Below, one piece after another: positions 14,801-27,441 of a stretch of DNA of 64,000 nt; position 1 is the stretch's first letter, and each line of letters begins with the position of its first letter. The position numbers and the translations under genes were made by a program. Source of the stretch: Acanthaster planci (taxonomy: Eukaryota; Echinodermata; Asteroidea; Valvatida; Acanthasteridae); contig NW_019091600.1 of the NCBI RefSeq assembly GCF_001949145.1, positions 161,694 to 225,693 of the forward strand. The letters run 5' to 3'. The notes beneath the pieces are model-generated. The model did no database searches, had not been told where the DNA came from, and saw nothing but the letters and a program-made list of their open reading frames with translations.

Positions 14801-15700
14801 ACGCATCACTCCTAGACTAGGAAACAAATACAAAATCAGGACCCTTCCCTTGACACCTATCACCAGTGAACTCTCAACCCCTTTCTGGAGAGCTACTGGA
14901 AGAGTCTGGTCACAGACCCAAGTCCCCTAACCTCAGTAAACAAAGCAGGCCAGTGATTTACAACAGTTGCAGGTTATGGTCTGAACATAAAAAGAAAACC
15001 AGCCCAGACCTTGAACTTGGTAAGGAACCAACACAGCCCAGGTGCTGAGGAAATGGTCAAAAACAATCTCTGTGAGCAGGTATTTTATTTTTACTGTTGT
15101 TTGGTCAAGTGAGGTGTATAATCGTTGGAGGGTCGTTATCCGTCAAGTTTGAGGTAGTGCAGGTACACATTTTTCCCTGATTACCCTTGATGGTGAAACT
15201 TGTTTTGCCTTGGGAGAGAATTATGAAGTGTTAAGTATCAATATGGGATTGGGCTACTGACTGCTTCAATATTGACAACCTCAGCAAATTTTTAACTTTA
15301 CAACTTCACAAAGTTACAGTGATCAGAACATCAAAAAGTCCCTGTTATCCCTAACAATCCACAGTCAATAATTCCACACAGGATGTTAATGTTTAACATG
15401 TCCAAGCTGTGCAAATACAGTCTACTTTTTAAAATGATACAAATGGACCACCCCATCCAATATTCACCAATTATGATCAATTTCAATTTTAAACCCTAGA
15501 ACCAACAACCTACAAACACATGTAAGGGACAATTTACTTTGTTGAATGTATGCAACTGATCTTTTGGGCCCCCAACTACCCACACTTCCAAGAACAGGGA
15601 AAAGCACCATTCCTGTCAGGACAGTCAGTCAACAAGGAGATCTAAACCACACAACATGCTGATTTGATGGCACCCTGCAGATAATGTTATTGGTACCAGA

Positions 15701-15738
15701 CCAGTGTCCTCATGCCCAGCAGTGGCTGAGGACACTGG
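15701..15738. repeat. Short hairpin (11 bp perfect arms)
   Basis: CCAGTGTCCTC at 15701-15711 is the exact reverse complement of GAGGACACTGG at 15728-15738. A 16-nt loop can add a GCC:GGC inner pairing. Intronic, function unknown. Confidence 0.85.
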
Positions 15739-18700
15739 ACTAGAGGAATAAACCTCAAGGTTTTTTACTGGCAAAGGGTTTCTTTTTTTTTTACAGTGAC
15801 AGAGCAGGGACTGTGGTGGACAGCAAGCTGTTTTTCAAGTTCAGCGCCAGTCTCACCGACAACAAAAAGGGAAGAGTTGGAGGTTGTCATAACATCGCGC
15901 AGTCTGGCAGAATTTGGAGTGGAGACTAGATGATTCGTGGAGATAAAGGGCTTAACGCATACCATAAACCAAAACTGGAAAAACTTCCTCTGTGCATTAT
16001 AGCCACTTGGAACATCAAACTAAACAAACACGCAAACTAAGCAACCTTTCCACATCTGATCACTGTCAATATCTAGTGCAAATGTACATGTACGCCTACC
16101 GTACCAGTACACGGTGGAGCAATAAACAGCACATATACATGTATGTCATTATGCCAGATGATATACATATTGTAGCATTAACAGGACCCTCTTCAAGTAG
16201 GTCATTGCTAAACTAACATTGATAAAGCAACCTTGAGTGAAGAACACAATATCCAATCTTACTGATTACAAAGTGAAACAATTCAAAATATGCTTGGTCC
16301 CCAAATCTGAGAACACAGCATGTAGTGTTTAGAGTGACTACACTTCTGTAGACTTGAAAGAAGAGAGCAGATTCTGTAAACGTGGAAGTTGCTGTTTTTC
16401 CAATTTCTTTTTTTGGGGGGGGGGGTCAGCAGGCAGACAAGCGGGAGTCCCAGCAATTTGTAACATTGCCTGCTACTTACTGCTCTTAAAATAACAGACC
16501 TCAGCACTCAACAAGAGACCAATGGACAGTTACACAAGGGACCCAACAATATGCAGGTTGGAAAAACTAAAAAACGACACACCTGGGCATTCCATTTTAT
16601 TTTTTCAGGGGGGAGGTTGGACTTTATTTTACATGGTATTTCTGGAGATTCTGCACTTTTTCCACATGCTAGCTTAATGCAAGGTAACAAATAGAAAAGA
16701 TCGCGTAACGGGATGGTTTAATCATGGATTTTTACCTTAACAACATCACTGTTTTGCACAGCGGAGTGAGTAAGTCTTGCTAGCTAGCACTGACTGCTGC
16801 AAAAGAGCTTTGTAGCTCCATGCAGAGAGCAACCGCCCTGTAAGTGATGCTTTTCTTTTTTTAAATGGCAGGACAAAGCAATAACAGGCTTATCCTAAAA
16901 TCAATATTGGATGGGCTCCTGCAGAATGCTGCATTTCAGGAATAAACACACGATGGATACCTCAGTGAATGGTGATACAATAATTTATAAGTAATGGATT
17001 CACTCCAAATACATTTGTTCCAAAAATGCACCAAATGGAAAAGCAAAACATCAGGACGGCATAAGCCACTGAAGAAGACTTTTCTTTTATATAAGATGTT
17101 GATTTTACTTCTTATTCAAATGATTTTATGCAAAACCTCCACTTGTACATTTTGGGAAATGGGACATAAGCAAATGCACTTTTAGTCCCTTAAAACACTG
17201 ATCGAAATGAATTCTGACTCCCTTTGGGAAACTCAAGCTGCTGTAATCCCCTTCCTAATCCCTTAACACCTCCACACAAGCCAAACAAGTCTCAGACATT
17301 GATTAAATGCCAGGGCCTTTCACACACCGCTGGCCAAGCAGAGAGAAGTCAGGAGCCCAGTGGCGGGGCACAGAGAGTTCTCTACTGCTTCCGATTGCGA
17401 TCAAGTCAGGCCCTCTCATCAATTATTCAGGGGGCAAGCTCCCCTACATGTGCCTGTCAATGCCTTGTGTGTCTGATGTTTAGTTACCTAACCCCTGGTC
17501 CACCAGCCTTGCTGAGTGAAATCCTTGTTTTTTATGCAATTGCAGGCTGGGAGCCAGGAAACCAAACCAACAGATCTTCGGGGGAAAATGAGTTTTTTCC
17601 AAATTCTAGATCAACAAAGCAGCCTCCTCTCTCCTCCTCACAGCAATCTGTGATGGAAACTACTTTGGGGCCAATTACTACCCAGTAATTAGGAAAGAAG
17701 AGAAACTGCACATGGTAATTTCATCAGAAACATGTAAAACAGTATTCAGGAAATAAGTAGTCTGCAAAACATTGAGAAATTCCATTGTGCACAGGACATT
17801 CCGCAGTATTTTTTTGTGGGATGGTTTGGATTATGGTAAAGCACCCCCCCTCCTCGCCTCTTTGAACTCATGGTTCCTGTTAATCAAAACACTGACTTTT
17901 GTGCACATTCTACTTTTTAGTCAAGACTGTTTGTCCATATGGATTCCAACAGAATGTTGCGTGGGTCGGGTCTAGGCTTAAAGTCTCCCTGGCATGGGGG
18001 GGGGACAAATGGCCCGATTTGTGCCTCCAGTGACATTGAATTGGTTCCTAAGAGACTGGCTCTGACATGAAGAATGTCCAGCACAAAGGAATGGAATGTT
18101 GGGAGGAAATGTTCCATTAAATTTTTTTTTTCTTTTCAATTCTAAAAGAATAGTATCAACAAAAACCGTGAGTGTTTTTATATCAATTGAATCTATTTCC
18201 TTTTGAGTTTCCAAACAATTTCTCCACTGATTTCTGGCAATGCTTTGACAAATAGATCTCTCACAAAGTTTCTACCAACATTTGTAAAGGCCACAGCAAA
18301 CCAATTTCTCATCAACTGGTTTCACAGTTCTCAGTGAGCACCTCTTATGGACAGCAAATGAATGACAGTCCTAAAGGAACCGGCATTTTTGTTGTTGCTC
18401 TCTTAATAATTTGAGCAAATATAATGGAAAAGAACAAGTATTCGGTCTGAGAAGCATTCCAACTAGTACAACGAACTAAGCAAATATACCAAATGAAAGG
18501 AAACAAGTTTGGTACAGTCAGGACTGCTGGTACAGTGTACACGATCTCTGTAGGTAAGTAAAAATTGCCAGCCATCAAGTATTAAAGATACAGACTGTGT
18601 CAAATTGATTCTGCATTTTGACCACACAAGAGCACTTGTTGTCTGTGCCCAGAGTGCAAGTGCACATTCTGAGCAATCCTTGCAACTGCCCCTTTAAACA

Positions 18701-21700
18701 CAAACCCAGCACCAACCAAACAGCAAGTTATTGCCAACACGCTCACTCATGGCTTCAAATCCACTTGCAGAGAGCAAACAAGCCCTCCTTGGAAGAGAAA
18801 GCAAAAATTGAGGCCCCTTGTGACCACCAAAGGTGCCCTGGGACAAAAGCCAACAAAAAGCTACCCCTTACAATGGAGACCATACAACCTGGCAGCCTTG
18901 GAACAATGGAAACGGCCAACTGCAAATTTGCAAAGAGACAACGGAAGGGGACGAATAATAGAACTAGGGGCCATAACCAACTTTTCTCAGAGAGCAAAGA
19001 AGAAAGGATGTGTAAAGGTTGTGACACTTTCGTGGAGCACTCTGCTGACAGGCTGAGAGAGGTACCATAAAACATACTTAGAAGTCTTGGTGGCTTAATA
19101 CTGGACATCTGTTCTATCACAGTTTTCAATGATCAACATGAGACTGTAAAATGTACAGTACTCATTGTAGCACTGAAGCAAATACAACGTACGTTGGAGC
19201 CTTCCTCGAGTGTCTCACACTTTGGCAATAGTGTATCATATCTAAATATATTTACAGATGTACATTGCACTGTGTGTCATGTGTGAGCATGAATGCACAT
19301 TCTACCGAATCAAAAACCCCTTTTTAAGAAATGCATACTTCCATGGGCACATCAACAAAGCCTAGGTGAGCTATTCAAACTTGTATAGAAGCCATGGGCA
19401 GGTGGCATGCTGTGAGATGCTGCAAAGGCAATGTCAACCAGACACTTAACATGTCACAGTACATAAACACCTTAAACTTCCCTTTTAAATTCTTCACAAC
19501 CAACACAGCTACACAAGTAACACAAAGTTCAGTGTCACACTGCCATGTAATACATGTACATTGTATGTTATTTCAGTAAAATTTTCCTTTCCAGACATAT
19601 CAAGGTACGGTAACACCAACCTTTACAGGAATGAGAAGAGACTGTTGCCCAAATCACTCAGTGAATCCATAAGCAAGAACGTGAAAGTTGACCAAACAGA
19701 TTGCCGGTAAAATTTTGAAATCAAGGCCTTTTGAGCAATTATCACTTCTAACTCCTTAAAAGTTAACACAAATGAGCCTCCCCCCCCCCACTTTCAAATT
19801 AAATCTGTAGGGGCAGCTTTTACATCAATAACACCAAAAGTAAGGAAGAAGTCGACAAAAGGCTTTAAGAAAGAATTGCAGTATCAAGGACTTCACAATC
19901 CATCACTTTGATTTGCACCAGAAATGGTTCCCTCTTCCAGCACAAAAGCCACGAGCAGGTGAAATAGTCAGTGACCAACTGTGAGGCTGGTAACCCTGAA
20001 TCACAATAACACGCAAACATTTACATGTATGATTAGTAGGTCCACTAATGAAACCAAATGAATTATGCAAGAAGCTTGCAATACTTCTGTGTTGAAATTC
20101 CGCTGAGACTGAGGGCATTTACAGGTACTTTTAAAATGACAAGACAATAAACGGGTTGTCTGGCCCATTGTTGGAGGACTTTCATCAATTATGAAAAATG
20201 AAATAGCAGTTGGCCCTCCTGGAGATTGAATCACATACCAGGACTCTTTCATCGGAATGATTAACGATCCAAAATTGGTTCTTCTTTTTTTACAGGAATA
20301 TGATGCAGATAATTTGGCCTGTTATGTTCTGTATTGATAAGGTATAAGGAACTGTGGGAAGGAGGGATGATAACTGAAAGGACCTTGTGGAGTTGTCAGG
20401 CTGGAATTAGGAAGCTGAAGACTACATGTAGAACAGGAGAGATCAGACCAAAGGGACCCCTCCCCAACATTCATTGGAATAATGAAGCAATGTTTGAGGA
20501 AGTTTGGAAGGCAAACTTCTTGTAAATTAAAAATGAAATGAATGGACTTTGCAGGATACATATTACCAGTGACCACACAGCTTCACTGAGCTTCCAATTT
20601 GTCAAGGAGCTCTGTCCTGTAAATGTATGTTTTCCCACCTTGAGCTTTGTGGCAATTTACAAGCCTTTCAAACCTCACATTATGAGAAGTACAGAGCACA
20701 ACTGTGGATTGGGTCCTACATTGGTGCAATAAAAATTTGCAAGCCAGGAACAAAGAGGACAACTTGCCAGTGGTAGAAACCACAAATAGCTGGCTTAGCC
20801 AGAAGGGGACAATCAGCCCATAGCTGATTAGCCTTTTTAATTCTTTGGTCCTGAACGGCCACAGGAGTCTAAAACTGGGAATTATTGCCCTGGTACAGGG
20901 GCTTTAGAGTGGAGAGGGGTTCTTGGGCCCCTGTATTCATTTTGGGTAGTGTGTGGACTCTTGAATCAATAATGCACAGATTAGTCAGAATTCAACAAAG
21001 TCTGGAGATTTCCATGGCTTTAACTGGCATGACTCATCAAGCATGATGTAACGCTTACATTTAGATACATGGATCAACGTCATGCTGTTTTGCTTCTACC
21101 TTAAATGGTTGAGGTATAATACTGTCTATGTATGGTACATGTAGGTACCCGGTATGCATATATCCCCTCCCGCTGAGCAAACCTTTTTAACCCATACAGA
21201 TAAAAAAAAGATAGCATCTTTGGAATAACAGTGTTTCCACAAACTTTCTTCAATTACACACAGCACTACACATTACATGTGTTTCATCAGTATTCAAGAT
21301 TAATGATTTGCAAAACTATGCAAACTGAACAATGGATTTGCTGGACATTGGAAAACGATTTTTTTATATACAATACAGGTATTTGTACAGGTTCAACATA
21401 GCCCCAGGCAATGCACAAACTGCCTGCTCAGTACAGGTACAGTACAGGTCAAGACAATATCTTCTAGACTTTTTTGTACAATCCCAGGGCGGAACATAAC
21501 ACCAGAATCCGCTTAGCTCCATCTAAGAAGATCAAGTCAGTGTGTATCTTTTTTTAGTGTCCATTTTTTAATCCTATTTGTGAGGTTGGATTTTGTGACA
21601 AAGGATCATTGATAGTGGACCGCCAGGAAGGGAAGACCATGAGATTTGGGCTTCCTCAATACTTGGAATGAAGCCTCTGAAAGTCAACAATAACTCTGCA

Positions 21701-24288
21701 GAGCCAGCACGACGATTTCAAAAACCTTCCGCTGCCATTTCCTTCTCAAAGCCAATTTTTTTCTCCTGATTTTAGGGAACATAAGCAACACGAAGGTAGT
21801 CAATTAGTGGACCTTTCAACTGAAGTCGTACAATCCTCTTGTGATTCACATTCCCAGTGAAATATTCTAGTTTCCTAAATATTAACAGCATATCTTACAG
21901 CAAACTAGGCAAACAGAGTTGTTGAGTTAAAGGCAGATCCAAAAATGTTACACAGACATTTTGTGATCATCACTGCTCATGAATGACTTTTTCAAGTATC
22001 TGGAGGCGTGTGCAACAATGAAACCCAAATACATCCAAAAATCAGATATAGTAATCTGATGGAATGAAGTACGTGCACGTACCAGTGTCTGTATCAAGTA
22101 CAAATAGCTGCCATTATGGGACAATTTCTGTCCAAATACTTCAAGTGAATTTGTCCACAAAAAGAAACTGATGGCCATGTCATACAGACTGAGACTGTTA
22201 CCTACACTGTCCACTTGGGAGGATTGAGGACTACTGAAACCTTGCAGTTCTCAATATGAAAGTTATGCTTTGAAGACTGTTCGGGTTAGTTTATACGAAA
22301 AGCTAACTGCGCAGTGTTTGTGACATCCAGTAAGAACAAATTCTCTGAAGCCTAACCAATGCTTTGGAGAGAAACTAAGTCAACACTGGACCTGAAGAAA
22401 GTTTCCCCGTACAAACACCAAATTCCACACCTCTGCATTTTATACACAATATCCCACTCTCAGCAGGATTTGTATACATGCTGCTAAGTATGCAGGACAT
22501 GCGTACATATAACTGGAATTTCCCAGCAAAGGGGGCAAACCATTCCCACTGCCCTACAAAAATGTTAAGGGGTTAGTTCCTCAATCTTTTATGTGTTCTA
22601 AATTTTCTCTGTGGGAAAAAGAATTGTCTTCCTCCATGTGAGTATACACGTGCACGTGTAGGTCTGCTTTGTGAAATGCACTGGAAAGAAATACTTTCTT
22701 GAAATGAAGCAAACCTGGGAAACATATAAAGTATATGACAGAAATCTTTTCTTTGAAACCCCAAAGCAAATCCATTGAGATTTGGGGGCTTCATTTGTCA
22801 AACATCTGCAGAAGATCAGAAGTGACAGCCTATAAAAGGTATGCACTATTCAGGGGTTGAGGCTTCTGAAAGCACATTAACACTGGGGCCGCTCAGAATT
22901 GGGTAATGTTTTACAATAAATCTCCTGAAAGCATGTCAAATATGCTACAGAATTCCATAAATGCACAATTTGCCCTTCAAAAGCGGAACTTTGTGTGCAC
23001 CTTTACTGTGAACGTCTTCTCACAACATGGTCCTGTATACAGCACTTTGCGTATTATGTAAAGAGTTGATAAACTTCTTGAACAAAAGTGAATTTGCCAA
23101 CTGAACAAAAATGTCTCGACAAATATAACATCTGAAAAGTGACTATGGATCTCATGGGTGATGTAGAATTTCCTTATCCACAACATGACTTTGTCATGGT
23201 CAACTCCATTCCCCAAAAATTAACAAGTCGGAAGAATGTGTCTTTCCTCCACTATTCCCAAAGATCTTGTATACATCATACATCAGATCTGGAAATGCCT
23301 GCAATTCCAATCACTGATTTTTCTGAACATCCCATGTCGGGACGGTAGTCATCCATCATGCCCATGAACACTGCATCCCAGTGTTTGAGAAAATGCCAGG
23401 GGTTTTCCTGGGATACTTACAGGGCCCAACATCATTCAACCTGCCTGACATACCCAGCCTACTGACTCCGGCCAGAATGTCATAACATCAGAGTATTATG
23501 ACATTCAGGGAGGTTGAGGGTTGGGATATAAAAACCAAATGAGAAAAACAAGTTCCAGGGCAGATGTTCAATTGTAAACACATCGCACTGCACAGTTGAA
23601 CAGATGTTGAAGAAAATAGAAAGGGCAATTTCGAAAACAAGATGGAGAATGGGAAAAGAAATGTATTCAATGATGATATCATACATGTACCAATGCCGCC
23701 TGTAGATTTGATTGTGAGGGCTGAATATGACTAGGCTTCCAGCAACAGTTAACATTTGCTCCATCGATAAACATTGGCTCAAAATAGAAAGATAATTGTA
23801 AAACTTGTGCTCAAAGGCTTACAAAGCCAAAGTTGGTAAGAAAAACTTGGTAGAGTCAACACACACACTGCTTCTTTTATATTCATGTACAGTAGTTGAC
23901 CCAATAAGAACTTTTGTCTCAAAATTGAGACTAATACTTCACAGATGGATAGAAATCACTGACTTTGCTGTTATACTGTTTACAGTGTTTCTCCATACAG
24001 TCAAATGCACATGTCGTGCATGCACCCAACCCAAGTATCTCCAAATTAAATGAACAGATGTGGAAACATATCACAAATTGCCTTGTGTTTACATTAAAAA
24101 TAAACATGTACAAACAAAAAACCCTCATACCAAGTTACACCAGCAGCCTGTCAAAAAGTCTGTGAAGTCTCCAGGAAAATAATGTGATTTTAATCAAAAA
24201 TCCCATTACGGATATATGATCTTGAAAATAATTCTTGTTCAGCCAACCATTCCCGGAACACAGGTGACTTTCATATAAAAAAAAATCA

Positions 24289-24317
24289 ACATTGGAAATG
24301 AAATTCATTTCCAATGT
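24289..24317. repeat. 29-nt near-perfect palindrome
   Basis: Two 14-nt arms (ACATTGGAAATGAA and its exact reverse complement) are separated by a single A. Intronic. It could form a cruciform or be a symmetric binding site; nothing more is visible. Confidence 0.92.
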
Positions 24318-25198
24318 GTTTTTCTTGTTTTGTTTTGGTTCTGGGGTTTGGGGGGATCTGAAACCAACCAATACATCTATTTCCATCCACTGGTGAAACC
24401 CTTAGATTTACAAGTTAGTCTTTCATCCAGTTGACACAACTGCCCCCTTGTTGTGTGTTGAATGATCAACCACTACCGGTTTCCCATACTTTTCCCCCCC
24501 CCCTTCCACTGCCATTGGTTTTTAGGAACTCAAAACAAGTTGAGCCCATCATGACCAAACAGCTGAACCTGAAAGCGAGGAATTCCAGTGTGACATTTGT
24601 TTCTCTCCCAGCCCTCTTCCCTTTCCACTTCTTTTGCACTGGTCTTTTGGACTCTCTGACAGGCCAACAGATGAAGAATTACTGTATTTGTTTATCTAGT
24701 GCCCAATCCAGCAGGGTAGCAACTGCACAACTGTTTCCGCTGTCTGGAGGCCCTGTGTGAGCTTTCCAAACAATCCTAGAAGGTCCACCTGTCATGCAAG
24801 ACCCCCTCGACTCTTGAATTTGGAAGTTAAATGCTTTGAAACTCAAAACAGCAAAAGGAAATGAGGGACCCATTCATTTTTGGTGCCGCAAAGAGGTAAA
24901 ATATGCATACACAAATAGAGAGAAAATTGTTTGTGTGCTTAGAACAGCTGACCATCCAAAGATGGTCGAATTTAAAGTTAAGCTAAGACAAGCTCTAATT
25001 TCAAAGTAAACTTGGCATGGATGTTCAAACAGAGAGGTGAGAATTGTTCAGTTTGGTGAAAACAGACTGATTTTCTGTGGAAAAAAACAATCTGAGGGCA
25101 AACTCAGTGAAAAACCTTACAGAGATTTGAACAGAAATACTGGCAGAAAGGTGTGAGTGTTACAAGTTTTTTTTAATTCCAAAGAGAAATTGACTAAC

Positions 25199-25513
25199 CT
25201 GTATAGCTGTTGATGGCAAAGTGGCGATAGGCATTGCCTGACGTGATCTCATAAGTCAAGGCCTGATTGGAGGTTTCATCCGGATCTGTCGCCTCCACGC
25301 GGATCACCTCCTCCAGCGCCGGCGAATTCTCTGGGATGTATGCCTCAAAGATGGCCTTGGTCGGAATAGGACTGTTGTCGTTGACATCTCCAATGCGGAT
25401 GAATACTTCTAGGATGGAGTGGAGGGGAACTGCGCCGTGGTCCTGACCATAGACCGTCAGCCAGAAATACGGGATGCTCTCCCTGTCCAGCAGCTCAGCA
25501 GTACGAATAGTGC
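25199..25513 (-). CDS. FAT1: FAT cadherin, coding exon 3 (315 bp)
   Basis: An internal exon on the minus strand with acceptor CCATCTCCAG and donor ACAG|GTTAGT. It enters and leaves in phase 1 and adds residues 1100-1204 to the protein begun at 49547. It encodes the second half of cadherin repeat 10, with LLDRES near residues 1107-1112 and the calcium linker GDVNDN near 1141-1146. It then gives the first half of repeat 11, with PENSP near 1160-1164 and ATDPDE near 1174-1179. The order of motifs, including an F/YWLTV strand followed by DxGxVPLxS, fits FAT1-class repeats as I remember them. GC content is higher than in the flanking intron. Cadherin repeats mediate calcium-dependent extracellular adhesion. 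It is separated from its neighbours by introns of about 20.7 kb and 13.5 kb. Confidence 0.95.
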
Positions 25514-27148
25514 CTGGAGATGGCCAACAAATAATACCACAATCAACTAAAAATCCAAGTGCATAAAAGAAAAAAAAAGGTGCAATCTAGAGTTTCAAAT
25601 ACTCTTTAATTTCAAACCATTTATTTTTAATAAAATGAGCAAAATTTCTAAGTTAAAGTTATATTAAATCCTCTGCTTTTTTATGAAGTCAGACGTTTAA
25701 ACAGTGCTTCATATATTTTGTAGTTAACCAGGGACAAACATGTACAACGTATACATATACAGTATACGTGTACACAAATGGTTTTTACCAGGTCATATTA
25801 AAACCAGAAAAAAATTTGCCCACAAGGACTGTAGCATTTACTTTAATACACATGCTAATGTCTATTGATATTACTTGTGCCTGATTTCAACTGAACTAAT
25901 TGAATCAAACAGGCCTTCTCATCCATCATAATTTCCACTACAATTCTGATGATTTCATTTCTAAGTCCCTGCCTCCAACCCAAAATACTGTGGGTCTTTT
26001 TAAAACCAAACAAATTTGTTTGGAGCTGTTTGAGGCATTGGTGCCAGCAATAATTCACGGCCAGTGTCTGTTCCCTGCCCTTGACATCTACCCATCGTAA
26101 ATTATGCACAGGGAGCAGATGCTAACAGGAGACAGTACAAAGTGCAAAAAACCCAGAAAGCCAGTAGGCTGGTTCCGGCACAGAGACTGTGTTCAGACAG
26201 GCTGACTGACCTGCAACTGAACCCAATGCTCGGATATAAACTGTGGGTTTGATTTGACAAAATTCCTGGAAGAATCAATCATGTTTTTTGTTTAGCGGTT
26301 CTGTGTGCATTTATCCTTTATGCATGGAGATCTTATTCATCACATTTTCTACAGGTAAGCGGCCGGGACAGCCAGACACGAAAGTGTCTTTATTGATGTG
26401 TATTTGTCACTCACTTCAGTATGCAGCTTTTGCATTTTATAAAAGTTAAACCATTTTGTACAGACGTAGTGCAATTGGAAATTGCATAATACACTATAGA
26501 AACAGTAAATACATGTACATGAAATACCAAGTCAGGTTACATTTAATAATTTTGACACTGTAAATTAAAGAAGATTATGTTTTATATTCATTTTTCATTC
26601 AGAAAGATTGCAAATGCATGTCAATTTTTGGTTCTCAACCTTTCAATATCATCTTGCTGACTTTGTAATGTTACATTGGAAATACATGTACATGTAGGTT
26701 TTTTTTTAATCTTCCCAATATGTCTCTGCAAATACTGGACTTCTGATTGATTACAAAGTCTAAAAGTTGAGTCTGCCTTGGTTCTGACCCCATGCTCAGG
26801 GTCTGGCGACACAGCCCGGCAGGTAACGTCCTGTCAAGTCCAACACATTCAGTACTCCAAGACTCTCTGAGTCTGACTGATTACAGGGATCTGTGGCCTA
26901 ACCCCAACCAGCCAGTGGCGACTCAGTCAGCTGGTTCCGACAGTGCAGCCTGCCCACCGATGCCATTCTGTCCAGTCAGATTGTTGCCTGCAGTCACCAA
27001 GACTATGACCACCTTCCAGGGAAACCATTCATAATTAAGAACATTTCCGAAGCTGGCTATTTCTGTTTTACTAATTATTTTCCAGATTTATAGGGGTAAA
27101 GTCTAATACCGGAAAAAGACCAATTGGTACACAGCATGCAACCCTTAT

Positions 27149-27441
27149 AAGGTAATCAATTTACTTGTATGTACACATGTACTGGCTGATAATACCAGAA
27201 ACATACATGTACATGTATGCTGTGTGATACATGTATGACTTTCCCTAGATGTGCATAACGGAAGGCCCAAACCATAAACAGTCACATTACTGAACACATT
27301 CATTAAGGTAATCAATTTACTCGTACATACTGGCAGATAACAACAGAAACATACATGTATGCAGTGCAATATGCTAACTTTCCCTAAAAGTGCACAACAG
27401 AAGGCCAAAACCGTTAAACAGTCACATTACTGAACACATTC
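27149..27441. repeat. Imperfect tandem duplication, ~155 bp and ~137 bp units
   Basis: Unit 1 (27149-27303) and unit 2 (about 27305-27441) share the start GGTAATCAATTTACT and an internal AACATACATGTA. They also share ACTTTCCCTA and an end ACAGTCACATTACTGAACAC. Unit 2 is shorter, mainly because of missing TACATGTA-type repeats. The divergence suggests an older duplication than the 44 and 32 bp ones. Confidence 0.93.

Larger units (their letters stand above)
11738..25198 (-). other. FAT1: FAT intron 3
   Basis: An intron of about 13.5 kb bounded by a GTTAGT donor at 25198 and a TAG acceptor at 11738. Open frames up to about 154 codons occur (for example 17224-17688 and 18618-19070 on the plus strand), but none has recognisable domains, splice-consistent boundaries or conservation cues. 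It contains a 38-nt hairpin at 15701-15738, a near-perfect 29-nt palindrome at 24289-24317, a poly-G tract near 16417 and scattered TACATGTA motifs. Confidence 0.85.

Noticed and set aside
17224-17688. 154-codon plus-strand open frame in FAT intron 3
   Set aside because: No domain, no splice context and low-complexity Pro/Ser composition; chance open frames of this length are expected in 64 kb on two strands.
18618-19129. Overlapping 150- and 124-codon frames on opposite strands
   Set aside because: Neither resembles a known protein. Overlapping open frames on both strands reflect local scarcity of stop codons.
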